From Druceiella hillmani (lineage: Eukaryota; Arthropoda; Insecta; Lepidoptera; Hepialidae): DNA of 64,000 nucleotides. Below are positions 1 to 12,956 of the stretch, piece by piece; within the stretch, counting starts at the first letter, position 1, and each line of letters starts with the position of its first letter. The stretch covers positions 2,976,001 to 3,040,000 of the forward strand of contig JAYKKI010000127.1 in NCBI GenBank assembly GCA_039881145.1, given 5' to 3'. The position numbers and the translations under genes are program-made. The notes under the pieces were generated by a model. It saw only the letters and a list, made by a program, of their open reading frames with translations. It did not search any database and was not told the DNA's origin.

Positions 1-947
1 CATCATCAGTCAATACTTAATAGCATTAGTAAATTAATATTGGCCACGAAATGTCAATAAAATGCTAATACGTGTTCTGTAATTAGGCACCATCAGCATG
101 CTAAATTCTATTTTAGTCATCCCTAATATCAATCCATTTCTGTGGCCACCAATTTATATAAAATTGTGGAAAATATTCACTCTAAACGTAATTCATATAA
201 TTATTTCAAAATATGCATCATCACCTATCCGCAAATGAAATAATATTTAAAGTTGATTGAGAGTTTTAAAAATTACCTCGAACTGACTAATTCGCCAACT
301 CTGCTTCTTTATTATATTAGTATACATAGATAACAATGACGACTTGAACATAGTCAACTAACACAAAATATTTATGGCACATTACTATGTATAGGGATGC
401 ACATATATGGTAATATTAAGAAACTGAATGTCCAAAAGAATAATTTTAATTTTTTTACACTATTTATATAAATATATATAGTAAATAAATATATATAAAT
501 ATATATAGTAGAGTGTAGTACCAGATAGAGAGTAATTCTCAATACATTTTCACATTGGATGATTTCGAAGATTCCACTTACTAGCCTTGTGTGATAATAG
601 TGTATGTATTATAACATTTCGAATCTATATATACACTGAGAAGTAATAATAAATTGATTATTTAATTGTTTAATTGTTATAACGTGATAAGGCTGTAGAT
701 TGATTAAAATGAAAAGCCATGATATAAAAAAAAAACAAAATACCATCAAGCATCAGTATTAAATGAGCGAGAAACGCTATTACTTAATTATTTTATGGTA
801 AAACATATTTGAACTAAGTTAGAGAAATGCAATCACTAATTTAATTATATTTGTTTAATAATTATAACCATAATTTATGAAAAAAATTAATTGAAAAAAG
901 ATTTCGAATGAGAACAATTTTTTGCAAGAAAAATCCACAAAATCCAT
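1..947. other. Unique AT-rich flank with no gene
   Basis: This stretch precedes the first A copy and does not match the end of B, which precedes the other two A copies. It is very AT-rich and holds no convincing open frame. A small local duplication of an ATATAAATATATATAGTA string lies at about 464-510. The homology breakpoint with A2 and A3 falls at about 945-950, just before the shared string AACAACCCTG. Confidence 0.6.
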
Positions 948-1189
948 AAAAACAACCCTGTTAAAATATTAGGTACTCTTCTAGTGACGCTACTCACTTC
1001 ATAATCTTAAATTATCAGTTCCGGAAAGGAGAGGAAATATTTTGTTATAATTTGCAGCAACACCGTAGAAGTGCCTTTCATAAAATTCTGAAAAAAATAG
1101 CATTATAATCCTAATAACTTTATTTTTCAATTTATACTTTAGGGAATAATTGAAAGGAACAAATAAACTCATTTTTTTTTTCTTTCCCC

Positions 1190-1545
1190 AAATTATATTG
1201 AAAGGAGCTAGTCAGGACAATCTCACAAATATAATTTTCATAACTTTAAGTACAACATCTTCAAAAATGTTTTATAATATTGCAAAATAATATAAACCCC
1301 CGCCATCAGCTTTCCGAAACTACTAAACCTGAAATTAAATTTTATGAAGGAAAACGACGTTAGATAGCTAAAACGATTTCATAGATTTGAGATATTCAAG
1401 GCAATATTTATTATAAATTATTGTTTGCGCTAGAAAGTTCGTGTTGGTGTTAACTTCTTATAAAGTAATTTCACTTCAAACGAGGTACAAAATCCTCGAT
1501 AGGCGAGCCATACTCGCATTAGGACGTTTTTTTTCTATAGGACAG
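1190..1545. repeat. Old dispersed-element remnant in A1
   Basis: The stretch contains AACTTTAAGTA, a GAAACTACTAAACCTGAAAT string, GCGCTAGAAAGTTC and a terminal part with ACTCGCATTAGGACG followed by a T run. The A2 version at about 20190-20230 reads GGGTCGTACTCGCACTTGG. I recall such strings from the ends of repeats common in lepidopteran and some other insect genomes. The same region occurs in A2 (about 19920-20230) and A3 (about 49270-49560), so it was inserted before the duplication. The element class is not determined. Confidence 0.4.
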
Positions 1546-3934
1546 TACAGTATGCAAAATCGTATGAAATTTAACAAAACTTTGCAATGATACTGAATTG
1601 AAATTTGTGTCATTAAAATTGAACTGATAACATATTTTTATTACCTAACAATTATTCGTTTTAGAAATATAAACGTTCACAGTGAGACATTTTACATGCG
1701 CCATGTACAATAAAAATAATCTCCATTCAATACTGAAATAGATGTGTTTCTACTATTCTATTATTTACCAAGTATGACATACAAAATAAGTAAATATATC
1801 CAACATTACAGAAGAAAATTCGAATTATTTAAAGCCCAAAATTTCCATTAATTTGATGCTACAGTTTCATTAATCGATTATTTAATTTGAATGCTATAAA
1901 TGAGACAAAAACAACCAAAAAACACTACTAAACCTAATCTGCAAATAATTCAGAAGCATAATAGAGCATTATGCTTCAAGTTGTTAACTCTTAAAAGAAC
2001 TCGAACTTAATTCAAAGTCATTTCAAGTGAAATAAATGCTTCAGAAGGTTCATTAATCATAACGACATAAATTAAATATATAGATCTCTCTCTTGAACTT
2101 TAACTTAATATAGTTTTATTCAAATATCAAGGCGACAACTTATCTCAAAACGTGTATAAAATCGCAATTTAAATGGAATTTTATTTAATTATAAATCATC
2201 CCTTTCTTAATTACGTCATACTATTTGTGTAAGCTTCAGGCTTTCTAATAATAACTATCACAATCATAATCAAGAAATACGAGCGAAACGTGAATGGCTG
2301 AATGGCAAAGCATGCTAGTCCCAAATCGATAAAAATTTTGCGAATTTTCACGTGGAATTATATATTTTACAGACCTCTGTAGATCACTACCTGACTCTTG
2401 GCAATACCTCAGCATCTAACGTTAGAATTGACCAAAGTTTGAAGGTTTCAAATTTTTTTTAAGATTTTTTCTGGACGTTATGCACGAAACAAACATTTTT
2501 GGGAGATTTTCGAAACATATTTTTTTTTCTCAGCTTGTAAGGATAAATTTACATAAATTAAATTTGTTTTGAGGCAAGTAAAACCTGTTAGTTTTTTGTG
2601 TTTTGATTTAAATAGTACAGAAACGCAGAAATAAATAATTATCGAATGCTCAAAAATTTTGACGGAAAATCTGTAATAAGTCGATGCCAGAATTCTGAAG
2701 TAATATTGCAAATAAATAATTACATTAATCAATGTTTTAAAAAATCCACAACGTTTGATATCTTCTATTTAAGATTATTTAAGTGGATCCTCTAAATGGA
2801 TAGGTTCATATTGCTACTTATGAGAATAAGTTGGCAAACTTGAGTAGTTGAAAGCAATGGCTTCAGCAAAGTAAATAGGCCTAATGATTTCTAATTAATT
2901 TGGTCTTACGTGAATTAACCACAATGCATTAAATATTCTAAATAATATTCAGATTAACAGTTTTGCTTGTGCTATAGCATGTAATGCACAAGTCGCATAA
3001 ACACATCGTTATATACTCGTAAATTGTACAATCGTTATGTGCTCGTAAAATTTACGTCAACTTAGAAAAAAATATTGAAAGTGTTTTCAAAAATAATTCT
3101 TATTTATCAATTTTTTATTATATCGAATTTGTCAATATTTTAAATCTCACTAAAACTTACATCGAGCAACGGCAAAAAACTGACATCTTTGCAAATGTAT
3201 ATTTGTGTTAGAATCTCTATGCATAAGAAGTGCGAAATGTAATTTTCTGTTTCAACGACATCAAAAATATTAACCCTTCCAAAAACGTCTGAAACAATTT
3301 TCGGGAATTATCTGGTATGTCAATTTCTAAAATGTTAATTTATGTTAATTGACATAAACCTACAATTTCTAAAAATTGTGGCTCCACCTTGTGTTATGAG
3401 GAAGAGTATGATTGTAAATGAGATTATTCTGCGCTGATTAAACATATGGTAGTGTTTAATGAGAATGCACAAGATATATTATTAACCTATCACAAAAAAA
3501 ACAACTAATATAAGCAAAATAGTAGATAAACCTATTAGACATAAAAGTCTATTGATGCTGAGATAAATCTCCCTGCTGGCCTGCCTCCCAATGATCTTTT
3601 TGTTTAAAACCATTTGGGAATTCTTTTTCATTCCATTCAATCAAAACTATTTCAACAATGCACGTATTGTTAAAATATGCGTTTTGCTGAATATGTATAC
3701 TTAGGTAAAAGAAAAATATTTCAACACCCCTAAAAAACAGGAAAACGTTAAAATTAAGACTAAGAGGACTCAGTCCGTACTTTTTCTGGGCTTCTTACCT
3801 TTAAAACTTTGTTATTGGAGAATTATCCTCAAAAAACTATTAAATAATAATGGCTATATTTCACTTGTTCCGTGAACGAAATTTACACTGTTTTACCTGG
3901 TTTTCCACGACAGACATTTAAGGCGTTTAATAAA

Positions 3935-4190
3935 CCTATATTGGTCCATGCATACCTATATACACATATGCTTGCACACACATATGCACACGTACCTACT
4001 TACACACGGATATACAAGTCACATTCTCTCTGCTAGCTTCATCCCAATCAGTGGTTCTTTCCTGTATATATGTCTGCTACTTCACTGTTTCTATACCTGC
4101 GTATACTGCATTATATCTAAACCTGTAATCCTCATATCTGAAGAATTCTTGTCACCACCTTCACTTTCCGTCATTACACCCTGATTTTAG
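3935..4190. repeat. CA-rich patch shared by A1 and A3 only
   Basis: A degenerate run of ACACATATGC-type repeats is followed by a pyrimidine-rich stretch. The same block, modified, is found at about 51815-52200 in A3. It is absent from A2, where the sequence jumps from TACCTGGTTTTCCACGA to AATTTGTAAATGCAAG at about 22470-22505. The open frame through it is a low-complexity artefact. Confidence 0.6.
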
Positions 4191-5109
4191 TAAAGGACTA
4201 ACTTACGTTACTCTTAATCGTGCCAAAACTTAAGAGATTTTATTGTTGTATTATTAATAGACCTATATTATTCAAAATCGATCATGGTACTTATGCTGTT
4301 AATTGTTGAAGAATTCTGTGGTGTGCCTTCAATTTCCATGGTCGAATTCTAACCAAATTCCAACAAATTCATAGAATGACTTTGGAGATATGCGTTTCTA
4401 TATAAAAATTTTTTGATGAACAATCCGAATTTGCAAAAAAAAAAGAAAATATAGTCGACTTGAGAACCTCCTCTTGTTTGAAGTTGGTTAAAGAAACATA
4501 ATTTTCAACTCAATTTTCCGGAGCATATCGTGTAAAATATCCTCAACAGTTACCGAATTAATTTTTAAAGAAATCTTCCTCAACGTATATAGATTTAAAT
4601 TTTCTTCTTTTACCGTAATTTTCCGAAAAATATTTTAAAAGATATAACAATGATATTAAGTAAGAAATATTATATAGGCAGATAACCTATATAATATTTA
4701 TTGTATATAGGCGTCATTCAATGCAATATGTTGAATTATAAGTATATGCAATAATACGCAATATTTTTTTAGATTTTAATTTAGTTTTAGAAATTCTTTT
4801 TATAAGTTTCTATGACAGAGCCTGTACATACTAACCATGTCAATTACCAGTGCGGTATCTCAGTTCATTAATTATTTACATTACACGCGGAACTCGTACA
4901 CAAGTCTTATGTAAAAGTTTTAAATAAATACAGAAAAGTTTATTTACTCGAAATTCTCCAAGTAAATGTGCGGTGTCTGAAGTCGCTCCTATATTCCTGT
5001 TCCACGTCTCTTGATGCTCTTTTCACATATGTGTCATGGCAAAGTGGGCAACAAATTAATTTTTGAGTCCCTAATTAAATCAACAGCTACAAGCCTAGCG
5101 GAAATGGTT

Positions 5110-5212
5110 TTATGAATTAATCGCATTAAATTTCCTTTTCTTTAGTCATCTCTTCTTATAAATTAATCTCATTAAAATTCAGTTTCTTTAGTCGTTTCTT
5201 CTTAATAAAATG
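5110..5212 (+). repeat. 46 bp tandem repeat, two copies in A1
   Basis: Two diverged copies of a unit containing CTCATTAAATTTCC and TTCTTTAGTCATCTCTTCTT sit in tandem. The same locus has one copy in A2 (about 23400-23450) and six in A3 (54304-54590), so copy number has changed after duplication. Confidence 0.8.
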
Positions 5213-5517
5213 TGATTCTGATGGGTTTAGAGAAAATTTTGGTATGGAGTTACACTCTGTTCTTGATAATCTTCTCCCCTATCCAACGACGAGAAAGAGT
5301 TTTTGTGAACGTTTGGTCAAAATAAATACTAAGATAATTATCTTTCTTAATAATCGCTGAATGCAGTTATATTTCCCAAATCTGTTGAAAATAAAGTTTG
5401 ATTTTTTATTTCAAATAAAAACAATTATTAAAACAATGAAATTTATTCAAGTAAATATTGTTTTCATTGATTTAAATGAATTGCATGAATGGTGATGGTT
5501 GACAATCTCCACATAAA

Positions 5518-5712
5518 GCACGATACAACTTATGCCGCATTTATTGAAGTGCATTGACCAATCTCACCCATTGGAGACAAAACTCGTTAGAGTGGAGTCG
5601 AAACTTTATCCTGCGACGCTGATCTGCGTTTGCAGCATCCAGTCTGTAACATTCTAATAGCGGATTGTGCCACCGTAGTTTCTATCGTCCTCGATTTAGT
5701 TTAACAATATAA
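5518..5712. promoter_or_regulatory. G+C-richer conserved block, A1 copy (lost in A2)
   Basis: This block, containing AACTCGTTAGAGTGG, GCGACGCTGATCTGCGTTTG and TAATAGCGGATTGTGCCA, matches 54858-55044 in A3 more closely than nearby AT-rich DNA does. A2 has lost it together with flanking bases; its sequence joins directly near 23640. No open frame is preserved. I propose a conserved non-coding element; function is unknown. Confidence 0.4.
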
Positions 5713-5944
5713 TAAAATCATTTCTCCCACTCAATTACAACTTGCCAAGCTTCAATAAATTTCGACATTATTTAGCGAAATTTATTAAAATTTGGTTAAA
5801 TATAACTTGACTTTGGTTAAATTTGGAAAATTTATTGCAATATTTTATTTTTGTTAAGTTAAGTCTAGCTACCAACAGATTATACTAACTACTGCAAGAT
5901 AATAATGGATATTTTTTTATAAAACATATTTTTTCCAGTGAGAG

Positions 5945-6105
5945 GTTAGAAATAAGCCACCCTAAATGCAGCCACCTATGAAAATATCCCGCCGATGAGG
6001 TTTTCTACTTTAATAGAACTTCCCTACTTTATTCGGTTCCAAATTCGTCGGGATGTAAAGTGCAATCCGTGCCTTGCTGCTTTTCCAGCTTTAGGAAATG
6101 GCATG
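5945..6105. promoter_or_regulatory. G+C-richer conserved block in A1
   Basis: The block has CCCTAAATGCAGCC, CCGATGAGGTTTTC and GGATGTAAAGTGCAATCC. Counterparts are 23905-24010 (A2, truncated at the distal end) and 55270-55432 (A3). It stands out from the AT-rich surroundings in composition and similarity. No conserved reading frame was seen, so a regulatory role is only an inference. Confidence 0.35.
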
Positions 6106-6394
6106 ATAAGTAAATAACACTCATTTATAGAATGGTAACAAAGTATATAGAATGTTAAAAAAACAAATTTGAATAACCTTAATTTTACGGACGGTTATTG
6201 CTACTACTAACATATTCCACAAAAACTGGAAAACTTCGAGCGTATACAATATTTATCTTAGAAAAATAAAATATTGCATAAACTAAATTATATTCGCTTT
6301 AATTCGATGACGACAATGTTTATTGTTGTTATTGAAATATCTCCTATATTAAATATAATTAAACTATTATGTGTTGATGTGACTTTGATTTCAA

Positions 6395-6663
6395 ATCCAA
6401 GTCACTTCAACTAAATATGAAACTATTGACGGTTGGAGAACATGTTTGAGAAAAAAAAAATTTGTTTAAATTTATGTGTAGCAGAGTCGAATTTAATTGT
6501 GTTCACGTGCTTATACTGGAACAAAAGTAATCCAAATCACATCAACTAAATATGAAACTATTGACGGTTGGAGAACATGTTTGAGAAAAAAAAAATTATT
6601 TAAAGTTATGTGTAGTAGAGTCGAATTTAATTATGTTCACGTGCTTATACTGGAACAAAAGTA
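6395..6663 (+). repeat. 135 bp tandem duplication private to A1
   Basis: The unit begins at ATCCAAGTCAC (6395) and again at ATCCAAATCAC (6530), each copy ending near GGAACAAAAGTA. The two copies differ at only a few positions. The homologous places in A2 (about 24254-24400) and A3 (about 55717-55850) hold one copy, so the duplication arose in A1 after the segments separated. Confidence 0.9.
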
Positions 6664-7594
6664 ATAGTTAGTGAGAATATTTTGAGGCTTTAAATTATAA
6701 ATGCATAAATAAATATATTTGATAGATTAGTTTGTACGTGAAAATTAGGTTATAAATTGAATACGAATTTTAATTATAATTCCGAGAAATTTGTTTTGAT
6801 ACGAAAGATGGTAATTAATTATTTTAAAAGATAATTTGAACAATAAAAAGATAAGACGCATTTCTTATTGCGTAAATTTATTTTATTTATAAAATATTAA
6901 ATGATAAATGCACAATGAATAACTGGCGCTGTATATAATATATTCACCTCTTATGTTGCCATATTGTAATAAAATACATATTGTTATATTACAAAACAAA
7001 ATAATTACCATAATTCAATTACGTATGCTACTCTAAAAAAATTTTTTCTCAAACCAATCATATTTGGCAAAAAAATAAAAAATTTGCATGACATGAAATT
7101 ACTGATCTCAGTACAGAATATCGGCCAATTGTATATGGGATTAAAAAAAGATTTTCGGTGGAAATGCTTTATTCAAAAAGTATTATTTGAAACAACACAT
7201 TATATGTGCTCGATATGTGAAATTATGGAAAGGCAAATACTTTGTATAAATAATTATGATAAATTTCATGGAAATAAATGCATATGTTACAATAACGGAT
7301 ACATCACGCTACAATACAATATATATTGTGTTGTAGAGGCCATATTTTTACAGAGTACTTTACGTAGGAGCTTATGATTACTATCAGAATAATTGAAATA
7401 AAATGATTCATCTTCTAAAACATAGAAAATGTTATCTAACATCACATGGTCTTTCATGATAATGGAGGTGGAGGATGCAAACCATGCAGATGACTTACAT
7501 ATTTTCCTGAGCACTCCCACTGACACAAGCGGACTTCAGTTATTCACAGTCAACTTTCAATGGAATCCTTTTCTTGAATTTCATATCTAAAGTG

Positions 7595-7975
7595 GAAAAA
7601 TAGAATCATTAGAAGTTCACTCACATGTCCGTCTATCTGTAGGTCAAAGTAATTTTTTTAGGAAGCTGCTTGACGCAATCTTGAAATTTGGCGTTTTGAT
7701 AAAACATATTTCATATACAGTTTGCAGTATAGTTTCAAAAGGTTAATTATAAAGGTTTTAAAAATATATTTTTCGTAATGGTAGGGACCCTATTTTCAGA
7801 AATATACTGCAAAATATAGAAAAAAATATATTCATCAACAATTATTTTCGAAACTGCTAAATCTAAAATTTTGAAAGTGCACGGTTTTTGGAAGTCTACG
7901 CAAAAATTGTAGGACAACTATAACTATGATTCTGGGTATCTTAGTTTATGCGATAGTTACAATAATATATGTGTC
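7595..7975. repeat. Old dispersed-element remnant in A1 (GTCCGTC type)
   Basis: The stretch carries GTCCGTCTATCTGTAGGTCA, TTGAAATTTGGCG, GAAACTGCTAAATCTAAAAT and GTCTACGCAAAAATTGTAGG. These resemble phrases typical of very abundant insect repeats, recalled from memory. Homologous copies are at about 25860-26215 (A2) and 56760-57120 (A3). Related wording recurs in B1 at 14060-14285, which suggests a dispersed family older than the module duplication. Confidence 0.4.
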
Positions 7976-8089
7976 ACGCCTACTTAATTATATTCGGTAT
8001 TATTAAATATTTATAGCGCTGTGAAATCTATATTAGTGGAGATTTAATATAAATAAAGTACATTCATTTCAAACAAAGTACGGAACATT

Positions 8090-8190
8090 ATCCTTGCGAG
8101 CCAGAGTATCCACCACTCGCTATTTTGTTTTGCATGCAGTCGGCACGAAATTAAGAAGCGGGTGCAAGATCAAGTAGAATGACGTATGGA
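8090..8190. promoter_or_regulatory. G+C-richer conserved block in A1
   Basis: Contains TCCTTGCGAGCCAGAG, TATTTTGTTTTGCATGC and GCGGGTGCAAGATCAAG. It is kept in A2 (about 26350-26450) and A3 (about 57247-57345). No open frame is shared. Candidate conserved non-coding element only. Confidence 0.35.
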
Positions 8191-8484
8191 AGGTAAAGTT
8201 TTTTTTTATTTAGGTCTAGAAATTCGCAAAAAAACATATATAAAATTTACATGTTGAACACCTTTAACTAATTCAGACTACTAAAAGGTCTTGCGTATAT
8301 CACAGGGAAAATGAAAACGATAATCGAGGCAGGCATTTATAATTTCCAAGAACAAAAATAAAACATTAGAATATTTGTCTTTCGGAAAGCCATTACGGAA
8401 TTAATGGCTGAAACATTATTCATTTATAAATTTATATATTGATAGATTGTTGTAATTTTTTCATTTTAAATTTCATTTTGCTGA

Positions 8485-8640
8485 ATACGGAATTCTCGGC
8501 GTGTGAATTCTGATCGCACTTAGCGGGATATTGAATTATTGCTGAACCGCAAGAAATGCGGAATTTTGACCAAAGATTGTATCACCTCTGTTCTGATGCT
8601 TCATTGGGATGAACATATAACAGAACATTTATAACATCTT
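8485..8640. promoter_or_regulatory. G+C-richer conserved block in A1
   Basis: Contains GGAATTCTCGGCGTGTG, TCTGATCGCACTTAGCGG and TTATTGCTGAACCGCAAG. All three A copies keep it (A2 about 26815-26975, A3 about 57622-57790). It lacks a consistent reading frame. Candidate regulatory block; unproven. Confidence 0.35.
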
Positions 8641-8734
8641 CCTTCCTTGTAAAAACAAAGGCAAAACGTTCACAACAAAAAAAAGGTAAAGGTTCCGTCA
8701 AAGTAAGTACCGAATAATAAGTATCGAACGCACG

Positions 8735-8940
8735 CCAGGCGCTGTCTCAGATTTCATTATGGGGGCGCTTTCGATTCGGGAAAAATAAATACAATTTAAA
8801 TAACCGTAAATTCGATTCGTTTACTTTGTTCAGTTGGTAATTTTGTTGTTTGATTTGAAACATGGGAATACCGGAAATTTTTTCTTCGTTGATTTTTACC
8901 AGCTTAATTCAATGAAAATTGATATATAGTGGGAGTTAAG
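8735..8940. promoter_or_regulatory. G+C-richer conserved block in A1
   Basis: Contains GGCGCTGTCTCAGATTTCAT, TGTTCAGTTGGTAATTTTG and GATTTTTACCAGCTTAATTC. Homologous regions are 27060-27275 (A2) and 57875-58085 (A3). Between A1 and A3 I count 7 differences in about 100 bp at the distal part. No coding signal. Confidence 0.35.
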
Positions 8941-10384
8941 GTTTTAGATACATGACGTATGTATTAAAATATCAGCGCCGATATTTAAATGCGAAGGAAA
9001 AAAATAAAAATCTTATATTTTAAATAAAAATTTCACTGCTTAGTTTGAAAAGCTATGTTTTCAGGATTGTTCTTGTTATAACGTACATGGGTATGTACGA
9101 ATCATGTCAACTACAACCACAATTAAAATTCTTTTTTATAATAAAAAACTGGATTATCTGAAAATCATTGCTACATTTTTAAGTCAAATACGCATCATAT
9201 TCTCAAAACGTTCTCTGTATTTAAAGAAATAGTAGGTGAAATTATTAATCACATAATAACGCAAGGGTCTGTTTTAGAAGAAGTGTAAAAAATTGCTTAA
9301 AAAGGAGACCAGCAAAAGTTTAAGAAAAATTTAAGAAAATAAACTCCTTAAAAATTTTATTTCAATCAGCAAAAAGGCAAATAAAAATTTTTCAGAAATT
9401 TGATAATTTTTAATAAGAAATCTGGTTATTTTTATAATAGTTCTAAGTAATGTTTCTATGAAGTCCTTTGAACCAGCAAAATAGAGTAAACTGCAAATTG
9501 TGTCAATTTTTATCCTCCATACGCAGATGTAACATACTAATCCATTCGACTCTTAGACTTAGAAAATTCTTGACATATTACTAAAAATACAACGTAAGGC
9601 GTTTCTCAAGATAGTTTTTCTTTTGTTTTGTATTAAGTAATCTAATAATTTTGAATGATATCCTAATCAAATAATTATTTTATAGTATTCCAAAATTTTT
9701 ATACTTCAATATTTTTTCAGAATAAGTAATCATTAAAGTAATATGTATTATTTGTCTTTTACTGCAAATTCATAATTGTTATTGAATTCACCAAAGTCAT
9801 TTAAATAGCAACATTTAGTTATGATAGCGAAATATGAACTAAAGATCTACGTTCTTATTTCACTATTTCATATTTATTAAACATAATTTAGAAACACATG
9901 CATGTAAAAAGATATGTAATGTGTCTAATTTTATTGTATTCAACAAAATAAAATAAAATTCTTCCAACATACGAAGAGTAATGACCATGACCAGTGAAAA
10001 TATTAGAACATTGATTTGTGTCAATACAGTTCACGGAATTACCGGGGTTAATATTATAACTTGTAGATTATTTCTAAATCTTATAAGCAACATCAATATG
10101 GTATAGGTCAATATCATAATTATATGAGTATGGTCACTGACCTAATACTAGAGAACTTTTAAATACTTTTCCCAAAGCTATTTAAATACCTGTAAAAATA
10201 ATACTTCCAAATGTTTAAACGAAGAAAACCTTTACAAATATTCTTTGAAACGTTGATATCTAATTCAACTAAATCATGTTATAATAAGAAATAATAAACT
10301 GCAAATTAGTTTATTGTTTTCATCATCTACTCATATTTGTGTAAAGACAAACATAAAAAATAAAAGTTCTTTTATACATCCCGA

Positions 10385-10442
10385 TATATAGCAAGCAAGA
10401 TCTAATAAGCCACGAAACATATAGCAAGCAAGATCTAATACT
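10385..10442 (+). repeat. Short tandem duplication shared by A1 and A3
   Basis: The string ATATAGCAAGCAAGATCTAA occurs twice, about 40 bp apart. The same doublet is present in A3 at about 59805-59865 but is missing from A2, where about 29070-29100 lacks the whole block. It is a shared derived mark linking A1 and A3. Confidence 0.85.
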
Positions 10443-11842
10443 GACGCCAGTCACTATTAATCAGCAGCCCCTCAACATCAAAAGTTCAAACCGCAAATCC
10501 TACAAGCCCTCCGAAGCATCCATCCTTAAGCTATTACATAAATAAACGCCCACTCAAGACATTTAGCTTTTAATATAGGACATTACAGAATAGCGAAACT
10601 CCAAGAGCGAACAATTGTTGAGTGGCGCAATTTGTTCGCGGAATAATGCAATGTTTGACTTTGTATTCCGGCGTTTTACATACTACACACTCTCTTAATT
10701 TGGAAATACTGACCGTAGAACTTCTTGGAGGATATAAAAAAAACCAGTTGCCTCAGATAATAAAAGTCTAAGTAGGATAAGCTTAACCCACAAGGCAGAT
10801 CACCAATAATAAATTGGTTCGATAATATTCGGGAAAAAAGAACATATGATCTTCAAGGCATAAAGAGTAAACTACTTATAGGTACTGGAGTGGAGTACAC
10901 ATTATGTAAGTGTACGAAATGTGTTATATTTGTATTTGTTAAATCAGACTATCATTCCTCTAATACAACATCGAGAAACACTATGCTCCACTCGGAATAT
11001 TCGACAAATATCTATTTATTTTTAAAATTTTCCAATTAATACTTTAGGGGAAAAGAGGGCGAAGGTTTTACCTATATCACTTACAATTAAGTTCTACTGC
11101 ATAATACTATTACATCAGTTTTCATTGCTATTTATCACACTGGAATTAAAAAAAGCGCCTTCGAAAATATTTAAAATAAAATGTGATAATTTCTTTTCCC
11201 AAATAATTTGGCATCATCTTTTGGCATCATTTTTTTCTATATTTGTCTTAAACATAATCTTTATACACAGCATGTATTTACAAAACTGCGAGTAGCATTA
11301 AAATCTACAAATAACGTCTGTTCGTATGTGTTAATGTTTTCATTTTCAGTTTGGAAAATTAAAACCAATTATTTTTTTTTCGTTAATTGCTTATTTATTT
11401 TAATCGAGATTCATATTCACTCCAAATCCAGACAATTCTTTCTACTACACTCTGTGTTTGGCCTACGATCTGTGATTTTAAACCATTGTAAACTTCTATT
11501 TTATGACTATTTTGAGTAGAAATGCTAACAAACCATAAATGTAAATGTTATTTATAAATAACATAAGCAGGTGCGGCACACATCTGCAATTCTTCACTAC
11601 CGTACGCAGCGTTTAATAGCAACTTATTAGTTTCGTTGGTTAAACTTGGAAAATGTTCATTACTAAGTTTAAATAATTTTGAAAATTAGAAATAATCCGT
11701 TATCTTGGTATATTAATCGACTCTAAGCTAGTGTTACACACATCAATAAATTTTTCTTTGGTCGACTTGGCTTTTGCAGAAACATCATGTTATCACAAAT
11801 ATAGTTACTGTTTATTAACCGATTAAATAATAATTACAATTA

Positions 11843-11844
<2 letters not shown>

Positions 11845-11902
<58 letters not shown>
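11845..11902. repeat. (TA)n microsatellite in A1
   Basis: An uninterrupted TA run of about 56 bp. The orthologous position in A2 (30799-30856) also has a long TA array, whereas A3 (about 61580-61600) has only a short ATACATACATA remnant. Confidence 0.98.
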
Positions 11903-11905
<3 letters not shown>

Positions 11906-12923
11906 AAAACAAAAGTATTAAAACTGTGCTGATACCAATATAATACAAATGAGTCGGTTTATTGTAATACATTTAGAACACAATCTTGATGGATTACAGA
12001 AACTAATCGGATTATTTGATGCTCACTGAAACAATGAAATAGTACAAAGAAAATATACTCGCTTTATTAATAAAATAAATTACGAAAGCTAATAAAACAA
12101 TTCTGTATATTTCGGGAAAAGTAATCATAAGAAGAAAGACCAATAGCATATTAGTCATTCGTTTATTGTTGTTATTATATATTGTATAAGTCTCGCTCTC
12201 ACAATATACTTTACCACCCTCCTGTCCCTTTTTCTTTCCTCTTTCATCTTCTTTGCAATGAAGACTTAAGTATTAAGCATTAATTGTTACATATTTATAT
12301 TAAATATTTGTATCATGTTATAGAAAGCTAAATCAATTTGAAGATTTTTATGATATTCTCAGATAAAACAAAACAATGGCAAAAGTTTTTAAAACAGGTT
12401 TACAAATGAAATATTTAGTTATAAGAAAGGATTACAATGAAGTGAAAAATACTATACATTTATAATAACCTACGATTGCCAGAATTTGAAATATTTTAAC
12501 CAAAACTTGCTAAGTGGTTGAAATTGGTAAACTTTTAGGTAATTATTAGACCTACGAATATACTTTATTTATGATAATTTTTACCTAAGAATAACGATAA
12601 GAAAGCCAACAACTTGTCTTTCTTCGACATAAGCCAATTAGTACTTGATGATTGAACGTTTGCAAAAGATGTTCCTCCGATATCTGTATATGAGATAGTG
12701 TGGTAATTTCCTATAGATTTCCTCTTGGGTAACTAGACAATAAATGTATGGTAATGGGTAACTAGACTAAGACATGTTGCGCTTATCGAATTTTTGTTTC
12801 TGAAGAAAAAATATAAGGCTTAATTATCATAAGGTTTTTGCTACACCACCCTCAAGAATCGAATTATATCAATGCTCTCCAGTTTCTTGCGGTATCCAAC
12901 TACTCCCCAAATGTATCATGGTC

Positions 12924-12956
12924 ACACTCTAGAGTATAATCTATACTCTAGAGTGT
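12924..12956. repeat. Perfect 15 bp hairpin private to A1
   Basis: Arms ACACTCTAGAGTATA (12924-12938) and its exact reverse complement (12942-12956) flank the loop ATC. A2 (about 33848) and A3 (about 62763) have a single non-palindromic version after the CACACCAG motif, so the inverted copy was added locally in A1. Confidence 0.9.

Noticed and set aside
7287..7526. Minus-strand frame of 79 codons with a 77-codon counterpart at 56453-56686
   Set aside because: The two sequences differ mostly at amino-acid-changing sites, A2 lacks the region, and no domain is recognisable. Shared ancestry of the DNA explains the shared frame.
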